Assembly: GCA_021323935.1 (NCBI GenBank)
Contig: JAJPJZ010000176.1
Coordinates: 1 to 32,830, forward strand
Direction: 5' to 3'
Source of the DNA: Terriglobia bacterium
Lineage (GTDB): Bacteria; Acidobacteriota; Terriglobia; Terriglobales; Acidobacteriaceae
Length of the DNA stretch: 32,830 nucleotides
Shown: positions 14,060-23,046 of the stretch, one piece after another
Layout of the letters: each line of letters starts with the position of its first letter
How positions within the stretch are numbered: the stretch's first letter is position 1
Made by a program: the position numbers and the translations under genes
The notes under the pieces: generated by a model
What the model was told of the DNA's origin: nothing
Database searches by the model: none
The model's input: only the letters and a program-made list of their open reading frames with translations

Positions 14060-14803
14060 TTAGTGGGCGGGGGTATGGTGGCGGTGCAGCAGCTTCGCTT
14101 CGAGGTCGGGGCCGAATTCAGAGAAGATGCCGCCCACACTGCCGTAGGCGAGCGAGATCGCCGAGCGGCTCATGGTCAGCTCAAAGCCGCGGTCTGACGG
14201 CGGGTAATACAGATTAGAGATGCCGCCGGTGGTGAAGGCGCCGAAGAAGTTCGCGAAGCTTGGCGAGCGCGTTCCCCGGTCGGTGCGGCACACAAATTCC
14301 TGGGTGATGGCGTGAGCCAGCCGCGTGCGGAAGCCGCCCTGGCCAAGCCGGAAAAATCGCGGGTCCTCCTTCAGCAGAATCGGGTAAAACGCGTTGCTGA
14401 AAAATCCGCTCGACATTCCATCCGCCAGCGCCGCGCCGTAACGCTTGCCGTATCCGGCGGCGCCCTGCCCATATTCAGGAAATTCGTTTTGCCACTGGCT
14501 CAGCCCGGCTTGCAACCCGATGGCTGCGCCCTCAAACGGATCAAACGCGGTCTTGGCCCAGAGGTGGAGCTTCTCAGGCGCAGTGAGCGGGCGCGCATTC
14601 TGGCGGCTGGTCACGCCGAACATGGGCACGACGCCCAGCATGCGCTGAGATTGCTCAGCCTGCATGGCCGTGTCTTCCGCGGTCTTGGGTTTCGCCGGCT
14701 GCGAGTTGGCTTTTACGTTGCCGTCGGAAGCGGCGGCAGGGCTTTGCTGCGCCACAGAAAACACAGATGCCAGGCAAAGAAGTGTGACCAGAGAGACGCG
14801 CAT
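14060..14803 (-). CDS. Secreted/envelope hypothetical protein
   Basis: Complete ORF with signal peptide (MRVSLVTLLCLASVFSVAQQ), consistent with the strand of neighbours. No family recognised. Confidence 0.7.
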   Translation of the reverse strand: MRVSLVTLLCLASVFSVAQQSPAAASDGNVKANSQPAKPKTAEDTAMQAEQSQRMLGVVPMFGVTSRQNARPLTAPEKLHLWAKTAFDPFEGAAIGLQAGLSQWQNEFPEYGQGAAGYGKRYGAALADGMSSGFFSNAFYPILLKEDPRFFRLGQGGFRTRLAHAITQEFVCRTDRGTRSPSFANFFGAFTTGGISNLYYPPSDRGFELTMSRSAISLAYGSVGGIFSEFGPDLEAKLLHRHHTPAH

Positions 14804-14926
14804 TCAGCACCGATTCTAGGCGTGGGGTAGGTAACGCAACCTGAGCAAACTATTATTTGTTTGTAACGAGTTGACAGCCAGATTACGAACGGCCAGCACC
14901 CAACGCGGCAAGGCTTTGGCCGCCGG

Positions 14927-16261
14927 CTAGAACGGCCTGGCGTGAGCGGACGCAATTGCCGGATTGCGGTAGAGAAGCGCACCGCCCACGCACCATGCGG
15001 CCGCAATGGCGTATTCGCTGGCCGTGAAGTGGCCGGGAATGGCGGGAAGCAGCTTGATGGCGAGCAGCGTGACGGCAACCGCCGCGCCCACTAGCGCAAT
15101 GCCGGCGCCTTTGCGGCGCATGAGCAGAAATGAAACGCAGGCGAACAGCCAGCCGGCAGCGCCTGCTGCGGAACCAATTTCGGTAATCGGGACCAGCACG
15201 GCTTCACCCGCCAGCACGGCTGCCGCCGTCATCAACGCAGCACAAACAATTGCCGCAGTTGGCGTTTGCCGCCGCGGATGCAAGCTCCCCAGCGCTTGCG
15301 GAACGTAGCCGGCGCGGCCCAGGGCAAACAGCAATCGAGTGGCCGCCACAAAGTTGCCGTTAAAAATCTTGACAAGTGAAACCAGCGCCACCGCCAGAAT
15401 GGCGTTGGCCAGCCACTTTGCGCCGAAAGCTCGCTCGAAGGCAGTCGCTGTCAGGAAGCCGCCCGAGCCCAGGTTTCGCCACGGGTACACGTAGCTTGCC
15501 GCCGCAATTACGGCGAGGTAAAACAGGACGCCCACGGCGAGCGCCAGCAGAATGGCGCGGAAGAAATTCTTTCGCCGAAAATCGACACGCGACTCTTCCG
15601 AGCACTTTGCCACCGCCTCAAAGCCAATCAGGAAATAAGGCGCGATCTGCAGCACCAGGATGATCGAGACCCACGGCGAATGCGTGAACAGCGGCTGGAG
15701 ATTGCCGCTTGATCCGCGCACCGCTGCCAACACCACGAACGCGGCGCCGCACGCCAGGATCGCAAAGCTCGACCAGTTCTGCAGCCGCGCCGTCACGCTG
15801 ATGCCGCGGTGGTTCAGCAAAGCAATTAGGGCGATGAGCAGGAGGCCGACCACGAGCTGCGGCCACTCGACCACGAGCCCGCCCACGGAGTACAGGGTTC
15901 CGCGATTCAGTGCAGGGAACAGCCGCGCCAGGATTTTGCCGATGGCAACCGCCTCCCACGGGCAGACCACCAGGTATGCCGGGACCATCAGCCAGCCCGC
16001 AAAAAAGCTCGCACGCGGCGGCATCACGGCGGAGGCGTAAGCCAGCTCAGCGCCGGCATCGGGAATGGCGGCCACGAGCTGCCCATAAACCCAGGCGATG
16101 GGCAGCAGCGCAAGCCCGCAGAGCGCAAAGCCAAGCATGGTGCCGGCAGGGCCGCCCCGGGCCAGCCAGTCATCCATTAATACGAGCCAGCCCGCGCCGA
16201 TCATCGTGCCCCAGCCGAGCGCGAAATAATCAACTACGCGAAGTTTACGGGCCAGCGGCAT
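14927..16261 (-). CDS. APC-family amino acid permease
   Basis: MPLARKLRVVDYFALGWGTMIGAGWLVLMDDWLARGGPAGTMLGF...; multiple TM helices; IGFEAVAKCSEES. Start placed at MPLARK (16259-16261); ORF extends to 16327. Confidence 0.87.
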   Translation of the reverse strand: MPLARKLRVVDYFALGWGTMIGAGWLVLMDDWLARGGPAGTMLGFALCGLALLPIAWVYGQLVAAIPDAGAELAYASAVMPPRASFFAGWLMVPAYLVVCPWEAVAIGKILARLFPALNRGTLYSVGGLVVEWPQLVVGLLLIALIALLNHRGISVTARLQNWSSFAILACGAAFVVLAAVRGSSGNLQPLFTHSPWVSIILVLQIAPYFLIGFEAVAKCSEESRVDFRRKNFFRAILLALAVGVLFYLAVIAAASYVYPWRNLGSGGFLTATAFERAFGAKWLANAILAVALVSLVKIFNGNFVAATRLLFALGRAGYVPQALGSLHPRRQTPTAAIVCAALMTAAAVLAGEAVLVPITEIGSAAGAAGWLFACVSFLLMRRKGAGIALVGAAVAVTLLAIKLLPAIPGHFTASEYAIAAAWCVGGALLYRNPAIASAHARPF

Positions 16262-16333
16262 TTTGGCGTGCCTAGGATATCTGACCGCACGGCTTCCGTG
16301 GTATGCTCCCCACAATTCGGGGGACACCGTTAC

Positions 16334-17020
16334 ATGGCAAGCGCACTTTCAGCCCCGGCCTGGCAGCCGCCTCGCCGGTCAAAGAAGAAAATCGTCTTCT
16401 GGTTGGTTTTTTTCGCTGTCACTGCATTCGTCACTTACATGAAGAATGCGCGCGTCTTCGATCCATCCTCTGAAGTCGCCCGCCACTTCAGCCCCGGAAC
16501 CAGGTTCCTGATTCCGCACGCATTCTTTTCCGGCATCGCGCTGGTGATGGGCGCCTTGCAGTTTTCAAACCGCCTGCGCGCGCGCTTCCTCGCGCTGCAT
16601 CGCAGGCTCGGCTATGTGTACGTTGTTTGTGTGGTGGTGGGCGCGCCGATGGCGATTCCGCTCTCCGTGAAAATCGGCACGCCTTCCCTGGTGGCAGCGT
16701 CAGTGGTGCAGACGTTTGGCTGGGTGGCCTGCACTTTGATCGCGCTCTACTGCATCCGCAACGGCAATATTCAACAGCACCGGCGCTGGATGCTGCGCGG
16801 CTACCCGTTCGCGGTGGTGTTTACCGTGACGCGAGTCATCATTCCGATCCCGCCAATCCTGCGTTCAGGAGTTGTCGGAACCGAAATCGTGGTGTGGTGC
16901 ACGATCGCCGCCGCGGCTTTTCTGCCGACGCTCGTGCTTGAGTGGCCGGCACTGCGCCGCGCCCGCCCATCTGCACCGCGGGCCTCGGCTACTGCTCAGG
17001 CGGCGACTGCGGTGCAGTGA
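16334..17020 (+). CDS. DUF2306-like membrane protein
   Basis: HFSPGTRFLIPHAFFSGIALVMGALQFSNRLRARFLALHRRLGYVYV...IQQHRRWMLRGYPF pattern typical of DUF2306. Confidence 0.8.
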   Translation: MASALSAPAWQPPRRSKKKIVFWLVFFAVTAFVTYMKNARVFDPSSEVARHFSPGTRFLIPHAFFSGIALVMGALQFSNRLRARFLALHRRLGYVYVVCVVVGAPMAIPLSVKIGTPSLVAASVVQTFGWVACTLIALYCIRNGNIQQHRRWMLRGYPFAVVFTVTRVIIPIPPILRSGVVGTEIVVWCTIAAAAFLPTLVLEWPALRRARPSAPRASATAQAATAVQ

Positions 17021-20000
17021 GCGAAAGCTCAGGCAAGCCCGCCTGGCGCAACTGGGAGTTGATGCCGGGCAGCGACTGCTTGAACTCATTCAGGCGTGGC
17101 GTCATGGCGTCGAACTGACGTTGCAGCTCGGCGGCAGCCTCCGCATCCTGCGAAGTCGGCGCTGCATCAGCTTCCTCCACCGCGTTCATCAAGGCCAGCA
17201 GGCCCCCGCGAATTGAGGTCACGGTATCCTGCCGTGGGCCGGCGCCGCGGCCGCCGCCAAAGCCCTGTTCCTGCCCCAGCAGCGCTGTGACTTTCTGCAG
17301 CGTGTCATTCACCACCGCAGGCGAATTCTGGCCCTGGCGCATCTGGTTCAATTGCGAGCGCATCGATTGCAGCGCCTGGAAGGCCTGGTTCGCCGCCACA
17401 GCCTGGTCGTAGAGCTTTTTGGCCAGCGTGAACTGCGCCTGCAGATCGGCGGCTGAGGCCTTGACGCGCGGATCGTTGCGCACATCGAGCATCTGCGTGG
17501 CGGTTTGACCGTGGGCGGTCACCGTGACCTTGTAACGGCCAGGCGTCACCCACGGCGATGTGCCCGAAGGCGCCGTGTTATGCGGCACGGCCGCGATGGG
17601 ATAATTCGGGCGAATGCCCGGCAGCGGCGCCCAGTGCAGGTCCCACACCATGCGGTGCATGCCGGCGCTGGTACCGATGCGTTGCGGCGGGCGCAGCCAA
17701 TACAGCGGGATGGCCAGCCGCGGGTCGACTTCCGGCACAGGATCAGCGCTGGAATAGCGCCGAACCAGGTTGCCGCCCGCATCCGCAATCTCGATGGTCA
17801 CCGGCCCGGACGCATCGGCGCCCAGCCAGTAATCAATGATGGCCCCGTCGGGCGGGTTCTGCCCTGCCGGCGTATCGGGCGGCAGCGGCGTATCGGGATT
17901 CATGTCCCAGCGCACGCGGGTTGCGACCTCAGGAGCAAACAGCTCCAGCGGCTTTTGCTCCGCGCCCGCAGCTATCTGGCGCAGGGCCGTAATGTCATCC
18001 AGGATCCAGAAGCCGCGCCCATGCGTGCCGGCCGCCAGGTCGTCATCTTTGACAATGATGTCGCGCACCGAGCTGGCCGGCATGTTCAGCCGCAGCGATT
18101 GCCAGCGCTCCCCATCATCAAAGCTCACGTAAACGGCGCGCTCGGTTGCGGCGAACAGCAGTCCCTTGCGCTTGGGATCTTCGCGCACGGAATTCACATT
18201 TTCATCTTGCGGAATGCCGCTGACGATTTCCGTCCAGGTGTTGCCGCCATCATGCGTGCGCAAGATATGGGGCCGCAAGTCGTCGAGGCGAATGGTGTTG
18301 ATGGCGGCGTACGCGGTCTGCGCGTCGAAATGGCCGGCATCGAGTTGCGAAACCTTAGCCCACGGCGCAAGCTGCGGCGGCGTCACGTTGCTCCAGTTTG
18401 CGCCACTGTTCGTCGTGACCTGAATTTGGCCGTCATCGGTGCCTGCCCAGATGCGGTTCACGTCGAGCGGGGAAGGCGCCACAGCGTAGATCACGCCGCG
18501 CTGCGCCGGCTGCGCTGACTGCTCGCCTTTATATTTGCCCACGCTTGCGGGGATTTCCCACGTCTTGCGCGTCAGGTCAGGAGAAATCTGCTTCCAGTGA
18601 TTGCCGCCGTCGCGAGTTTCCCACAGCATGTTGCTGGCGACATAAAGAATGTGCGGGTCCTTCGGCGAAAAAATCACCGGCTCGGTGCGCACCGCACGAT
18701 AATCGGGGCCGCGCAACGGCTTTGGCGAAACGTTTGCCACCTGCCCGGTGCGCCGGTCGTAGCGCGTCACCTTGCCGCCGTAAACCAGGTCCGGATCGAG
18801 CGGGTCAGGCGCAGCATACCCATACTCTTCAACCGCCACCGGGTGCCAGTCGCGCATAGTGATCTCGCCGTCATTGCCGCGGCTGCGAATGCACACTGAG
18901 CCGCTGTCCTGCTGCCCGCTGCACAGCCGGTAGGGAAAGGCGTTATCAGCGGTGACGTGATACACCGCGGCCGTGGGCTGCGTGTACCACGAGCTCCAGC
19001 TTTCGCCGCCATTTACGCTGATAATTGCGCCCTGGTCGCTGGTGATCAAAATAATGTTCGGGTCGTTGGGATTGATCCAGATGTTCTGATAATCGTCGCC
19101 GCCGGGAGCGCCGCGAATGCCAGTCCAGCTTTTGCCGCCGTCGGTTGATTTCCACACCACCGTGCTGGTGACATAGAGCACATCAGGATTTTTAGGATCA
19201 ACCCGCGGCACCGGCAGGTCGCCGCCGCCGATGCGCGAAGCCGGGCGCGTGTCGGTCGTGGTTTGCGTCCAGTTGTCGCCGCCGTCATCGGAGCGATAGA
19301 TGCTGACGCTGCGCCCATTGGCAACCGTGGCGTAGAGCCGCTGCGAATCGAGGGGCGAGATGGTGACATCAACCTGCACGACGCCTTCGGGCAGCCCTTT
19401 TGTTAGCTGCCGCCAGGTTGTGCCGCCATCCACCGACTTAAACAATCCTCCCGTCGTCCCGCCCCATGCCGAGTTTTCCCACGGCCCTTGCCGCGCCTCC
19501 CACATGCCGGCGTACACCACCTGCGGATTGCTGGGATCGATTTCTACAAATGAGCCGCCGGTGTTTTCGTCTTTGTACAGGACCTTCTCGAAGGTCTGGC
19601 CGCCGTCGGTTGAGCGGAAGATGCCGCGCTCCTGGTTCGGCCCATAAGGATGGCCGAGTGCAGCCACGAACAGGCGATCGGGATTGCGCGGGTCCACTGA
19701 AATCCAGGGGATCTGCTGGGTGTCGCGCAACTGCGGCAGGTGGGTCCAGGTTTTGCCGCCGTCGAGCGACTTGTACATGCCGTCGCCCAGCGCCAGGTCA
19801 GGCCGGTTCAGGCCTTCACCGGTGCCGGCGTAAATCGTGTTAGGTTGCGCCGGAGAAATGCCCAGCGCGCCGATAGAGCCTACCGGCTGGTCGTTCCACA
19901 ATGATTGCCAGGTGTGGCCGTAATCGGTCGTCTTCCACACGCCACCATTCGATACGCCGATATAAAACACGTTCGGCTGCGCGGCGATTCCCGCCAGCGC

Positions 20001-20132
20001 GCGCGTGCGCCCGCCACGATAAGGCCCGATTTCACGCCAGCGCATGTCTTGAAACAGGCGCGAATCGTAAGACTGCGAAAAACAGAAAACTGAGAGGAGC
20101 GAGAAGAGCAGGAACAGGTGTGCACGTTTCAC
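16989..20132 (-). CDS. Secreted VPS10/sortilin-like BNR (beta-propeller) repeat protein
   Basis: Signal peptide MKRAHLFLLFSLLSVFCFSQ; many Asp-box-like repeats (GVWKTTDYGHTWQ, GMYKSLDGGKTWT, GIFRSTDGGQTFE, GLFKSVDGGTTWR, SIYRSDDGGDNWT, VVWKSTDGGKSWT). Confidence 0.92.
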   Translation of the reverse strand: MKRAHLFLLFSLLSVFCFSQSYDSRLFQDMRWREIGPYRGGRTRALAGIAAQPNVFYIGVSNGGVWKTTDYGHTWQSLWNDQPVGSIGALGISPAQPNTIYAGTGEGLNRPDLALGDGMYKSLDGGKTWTHLPQLRDTQQIPWISVDPRNPDRLFVAALGHPYGPNQERGIFRSTDGGQTFEKVLYKDENTGGSFVEIDPSNPQVVYAGMWEARQGPWENSAWGGTTGGLFKSVDGGTTWRQLTKGLPEGVVQVDVTISPLDSQRLYATVANGRSVSIYRSDDGGDNWTQTTTDTRPASRIGGGDLPVPRVDPKNPDVLYVTSTVVWKSTDGGKSWTGIRGAPGGDDYQNIWINPNDPNIILITSDQGAIISVNGGESWSSWYTQPTAAVYHVTADNAFPYRLCSGQQDSGSVCIRSRGNDGEITMRDWHPVAVEEYGYAAPDPLDPDLVYGGKVTRYDRRTGQVANVSPKPLRGPDYRAVRTEPVIFSPKDPHILYVASNMLWETRDGGNHWKQISPDLTRKTWEIPASVGKYKGEQSAQPAQRGVIYAVAPSPLDVNRIWAGTDDGQIQVTTNSGANWSNVTPPQLAPWAKVSQLDAGHFDAQTAYAAINTIRLDDLRPHILRTHDGGNTWTEIVSGIPQDENVNSVREDPKRKGLLFAATERAVYVSFDDGERWQSLRLNMPASSVRDIIVKDDDLAAGTHGRGFWILDDITALRQIAAGAEQKPLELFAPEVATRVRWDMNPDTPLPPDTPAGQNPPDGAIIDYWLGADASGPVTIEIADAGGNLVRRYSSADPVPEVDPRLAIPLYWLRPPQRIGTSAGMHRMVWDLHWAPLPGIRPNYPIAAVPHNTAPSGTSPWVTPGRYKVTVTAHGQTATQMLDVRNDPRVKASAADLQAQFTLAKKLYDQAVAANQAFQALQSMRSQLNQMRQGQNSPAVVNDTLQKVTALLGQEQGFGGGRGAGPRQDTVTSIRGGLLALMNAVEEADAAPTSQDAEAAAELQRQFDAMTPRLNEFKQSLPGINSQLRQAGLPELSLTAPQSPPEQ

Positions 20133-20250
20133 GCCCGAAAGATTAAAGGCAGGCGCGCAAAGTTAAAAGGCAAAAGTTAAAAGGCAGAGTACAAGGATGC
20201 TTCAACCGGCCAGCAAGTGTTTGATTGCCGCGATGAGCGGCGCGCGCAGC

Positions 20251-20985
20251 CTACGGTTTGGCGTTCTTGTGGACTTCCACGGTGCTCCAGGTTTTGTCGG
20301 CGGCGTGGCAGATATTTTCCAGCGGGCATTCGGCGCATTTTGGCCTGCGCGCGATGCACAGCTTGCGCCCATGCCAGATGACCTGGTGCGAAAAATCTGT
20401 CCAGCGCTCGCGCGGGATGATGCGCATCAGGTCCTGCTCGATTTTCACGGGCTCATCGTTCCGGGTGAGCTCCAGCCGCCGCGAAATGCGATGCACGTGA
20501 GTATCGACAACTACGCCCTCATTCTTCCTGAACCAGGTGCCGAGGACCACATTGGCCGTCTTCCGAGCCACACCCGGAATCGTGAGCAGCTCGTCCATGG
20601 TTTCGGGCACGCGGCCGCCAAAGTCGCTCGTGACCTTCTTGGCCGCGCCCACCAGCGATTTCGACTTGTTGCGAAAAAAGCCGGTGGAGCGAATGTCAGG
20701 CTCGAGCTGCTCCGGCTTCAGCGCCGCAAACTCAGCCGGCGTGGGATATTTGCGGAACAGCTCCGGCGTCACCATGTTCACCCGAACATCCGTGCATTGC
20801 GCCGAAAGAATCGTTGCCACCAGCAGCTCCCACGCGCTGCTGTGATTCAAGGCGCAGGTCACCGCCGGATAAGCGGCATCGAGCCGCTTCATGATTTTGC
20901 TCACGCGGTCAGCCGCCAGCGGATCAAAGCGCACGGCCTTGCGGCCGGTTCTCCTGGCTGGCGATTTCGTCGATGACTTGGCCAA
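20251..20985 (-). CDS. nth: Endonuclease III
   Basis: HhH-GPD motif LLTIPGVARKTANVVL with catalytic Lys; VVVDTHVHRISRRL with catalytic Asp; 4Fe-4S cluster C-x6-C-x2-C-x5-C (CIARRPKCAECPLENIC). Confidence 0.95.
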   Translation of the reverse strand: MAKSSTKSPARRTGRKAVRFDPLAADRVSKIMKRLDAAYPAVTCALNHSSAWELLVATILSAQCTDVRVNMVTPELFRKYPTPAEFAALKPEQLEPDIRSTGFFRNKSKSLVGAAKKVTSDFGGRVPETMDELLTIPGVARKTANVVLGTWFRKNEGVVVDTHVHRISRRLELTRNDEPVKIEQDLMRIIPRERWTDFSHQVIWHGRKLCIARRPKCAECPLENICHAADKTWSTVEVHKNAKP

Positions 20986-21012
20986 TTTGCGTATCTGAGC
21001 CGCGAATCGCCG

Positions 21013-21705
21013 CTATCCCAGGCGCTCCAGCATCTCCTGCACGCTGGTTTGCACGCACGTGAACATGGGAGTGTCGCGCTGGGTGTAGCGGTTCGCGTCG
21101 GTTTCGCGCATGCCTTGCACCGCGTCGAGCACGTCTTCGGGAACGTCGCTCTCGTAGGCGAGAAGGAAATCCTGATCGTCCAGGCCGAACGAATAAATCA
21201 CGTTCATCTTGACCTGCGGAAAATTAATGAGCTCCTTGATCCAGTCGTTGATGATGGTCTGGCGCTGGTCGGGATCGAGCGTGTACCAGTTGGCGTTCTT
21301 CACCAGCGGCGACAGAAACAGGTACTTGCGCTCGCCGGGCTTAATCGCCCGAATATCGACCTGGCGGCTTTCCTCGTAACGAATCATGTAGCGCGAGCGC
21401 TTGGTCATGCCCAGGAAGTTATGCGCGATTCGCAGGTAGCCGCCCAGGCGTGTGCCCAGCAGCTCGGCCGACATGTGCTGCAACTCGTCAAGCGAATAGC
21501 AGATGCGCCACAGCATCATCTGGGCTTCAGCGCGCGTGCCCACGGTGGAATACGGCACCACCCGCATGCTGCCGGTGGAGTTCCAGCGAGTGATTACGTC
21601 GGCGAATTCGCGGCGATGCTCGTCGCGCTCCGCGGCCGGCACCCGCCGCCACTCCGGCTCGGCGCGATAGAACGTAAACGTGACGAATTGGCGTCGATCA
21701 GCCAT
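21013..21705 (-). CDS. Chlorite dismutase/HemQ-superfamily protein; proximal His appears replaced by Trp
   Basis: RQFVTFTFYRAEPEWRRVPAAERDEHRREFADV; FLSPLVKNANWYTLDPDQRQ; NVIYSFGLDDQDFLLAYESDVPEDVLDAVQGMRETDANRYTQRDTPMFTC matches the HemQ/Cld C-terminal pattern. Confidence 0.88.
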   Translation of the reverse strand: MADRRQFVTFTFYRAEPEWRRVPAAERDEHRREFADVITRWNSTGSMRVVPYSTVGTRAEAQMMLWRICYSLDELQHMSAELLGTRLGGYLRIAHNFLGMTKRSRYMIRYEESRQVDIRAIKPGERKYLFLSPLVKNANWYTLDPDQRQTIINDWIKELINFPQVKMNVIYSFGLDDQDFLLAYESDVPEDVLDAVQGMRETDANRYTQRDTPMFTCVQTSVQEMLERLG

Positions 21706-21915
21706 TGCCGAAATTTATCTTAGCGCAATCTCTCGGTGCTGCCCGCGCTCACCTGCCGCCGGCCCGGACTGCGCCTATCGCTGCAGCAAACCACGCTGCT
21801 GCCGCGGTTGCCAGTTTTGAATTCCGTCCTGTATTGGCGCGGGCGCGAGCCCGGTTCCCAAAGAATGCCCTTTCGTAACCTGCCTTCGCCCGCGCTTTGG
21901 CGATACATTGCAGCC

Positions 21916-22149
21916 ATGGCGGTACGCGCACTTCAACTCGGCCAACTATGGCGTCGCGATTCCAGCGGCGATGTATTCCTGGTCACCAAGCTCTACAGCG
22001 AAGTGTTTTCGCAGATTGCCGTGTTGCGCCGCGCGCCCGCCAATGGCACCGCGGAAGGCGAAACTATTCGCGTCAAAGTTGTGCGCGGCGATGCCGGCTC
22101 AACCCTGCCCGGCTACACCTTCACGCAGGATGCCGGCGACGAGTTCTGA
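21916..22149 (+). CDS. Small hypothetical protein (77 aa)
   Basis: MAVRALQLGQLWRRDSSGDVFLVTKLYSEVFSQIAVLRR...TLPGYTFTQDAGDEF; credible composition, no recognised family. Confidence 0.6.
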   Translation: MAVRALQLGQLWRRDSSGDVFLVTKLYSEVFSQIAVLRRAPANGTAEGETIRVKVVRGDAGSTLPGYTFTQDAGDEF

Positions 22150-22242
22150 GATCCAACTAAGTTTTCTGCCGACAATCCCGCGACTGCGCCTCATCTGACA
22201 ACGCAATTAAAGCTGTTTTGCCGGCCTCCGCTACACTGAACG

Positions 22243-22890
22243 GTGCTGGAAAAACTACTAGCCGAATTGTTCGCGTTCTGCGTCGCGGTTGAAAGTGCCG
22301 GCGGCTATCCCGGCGTCTTGCTGCTCATGGCCATCGAATCGGCCTGCATTCCGCTGCCGTCTGAAGTCATCATGCCCTTCGCCGGCTACCTGGTTTATAC
22401 CGGCCGGTTCAACCTGTATGCCGTGGCAGCGGTCGGCGCGCTGGGCTGCAATGCGGGGTCGTTCGTGGCTTATCTCATCGGCTACTACGGCGGCAGGCCG
22501 CTGGTCGCGCGTTACGGTTCCTACGTGCTGGTAAGCCGCAGGGAACTGGAACATACCGAGCGCTTTTTTTCGCGGCACGGCAGCGCAACCGTGTTCATTT
22601 CGCGCATGCTGCCGGTAGTGCGGACGTTTATTGCCCTGCCCGCGGGTGTGGCGCGCATGCCGCAAGGCCGCTTCCATCTCTACACTTTCCTTGGATCGTT
22701 CCCCTGGTGCCTTGGCCTGGCGTGGCTGGGAATGAAGCTGGGGGAACGCTGGGACAAAGATCCTCGCCTCAAGACCTGGTTCCACCGCTTTGATGCCGCA
22801 ATCGTCATCATCATCGTGGCGCTCGGAATCTGGTTCGTATGGTCGCGCTGGCGCCAGCGCATCCGCGCGTCAGACGTTGCTCAGCCATAA
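22243..22890 (+). CDS. DedA family membrane protein
   Basis: GYPGVLLLMAIESACIPLPSEVIMPFAGYLV; GSFVAYLIGYYGGRPLV; FFSRHGSATVFISRMLPVVRTFIALPAGVARM. Confidence 0.93.
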   Translation: MLEKLLAELFAFCVAVESAGGYPGVLLLMAIESACIPLPSEVIMPFAGYLVYTGRFNLYAVAAVGALGCNAGSFVAYLIGYYGGRPLVARYGSYVLVSRRELEHTERFFSRHGSATVFISRMLPVVRTFIALPAGVARMPQGRFHLYTFLGSFPWCLGLAWLGMKLGERWDKDPRLKTWFHRFDAAIVIIIVALGIWFVWSRWRQRIRASDVAQP

Positions 22891-23046
22891 CGCTCAACCT
22901 CGCTCATCACCGGCGTTGCTTTGCAGCAACGACGCAGGGCCGCATAGTGGGCAACACGCGCCGGGAATTTACTTCACCGGCTTGCGTTTACAAATCTCCT
23001 ACGAATACGAGAAGATGAACATTTCACCTTGATTGACAGGAGCGCC

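Noticed and set aside
17505-18518. 337-aa plus-strand ORF antisense to the BNR-repeat protein
   Set aside because: Shadow ORF of a repeat-rich coding region; no domain recognised.
19000-20000. Repeated DGGxTW-coding segments that look like a DNA repeat array
   Set aside because: They are degenerate protein-level Asp-box/BNR repeats within one CDS, not a CRISPR or DNA repeat array.
22914-22931. Inverted repeat CGTTGCT-TTGC-AGCAACG after dedA
   Set aside because: Could be a terminator stem, but no T-run follows and the stem is short; not called.
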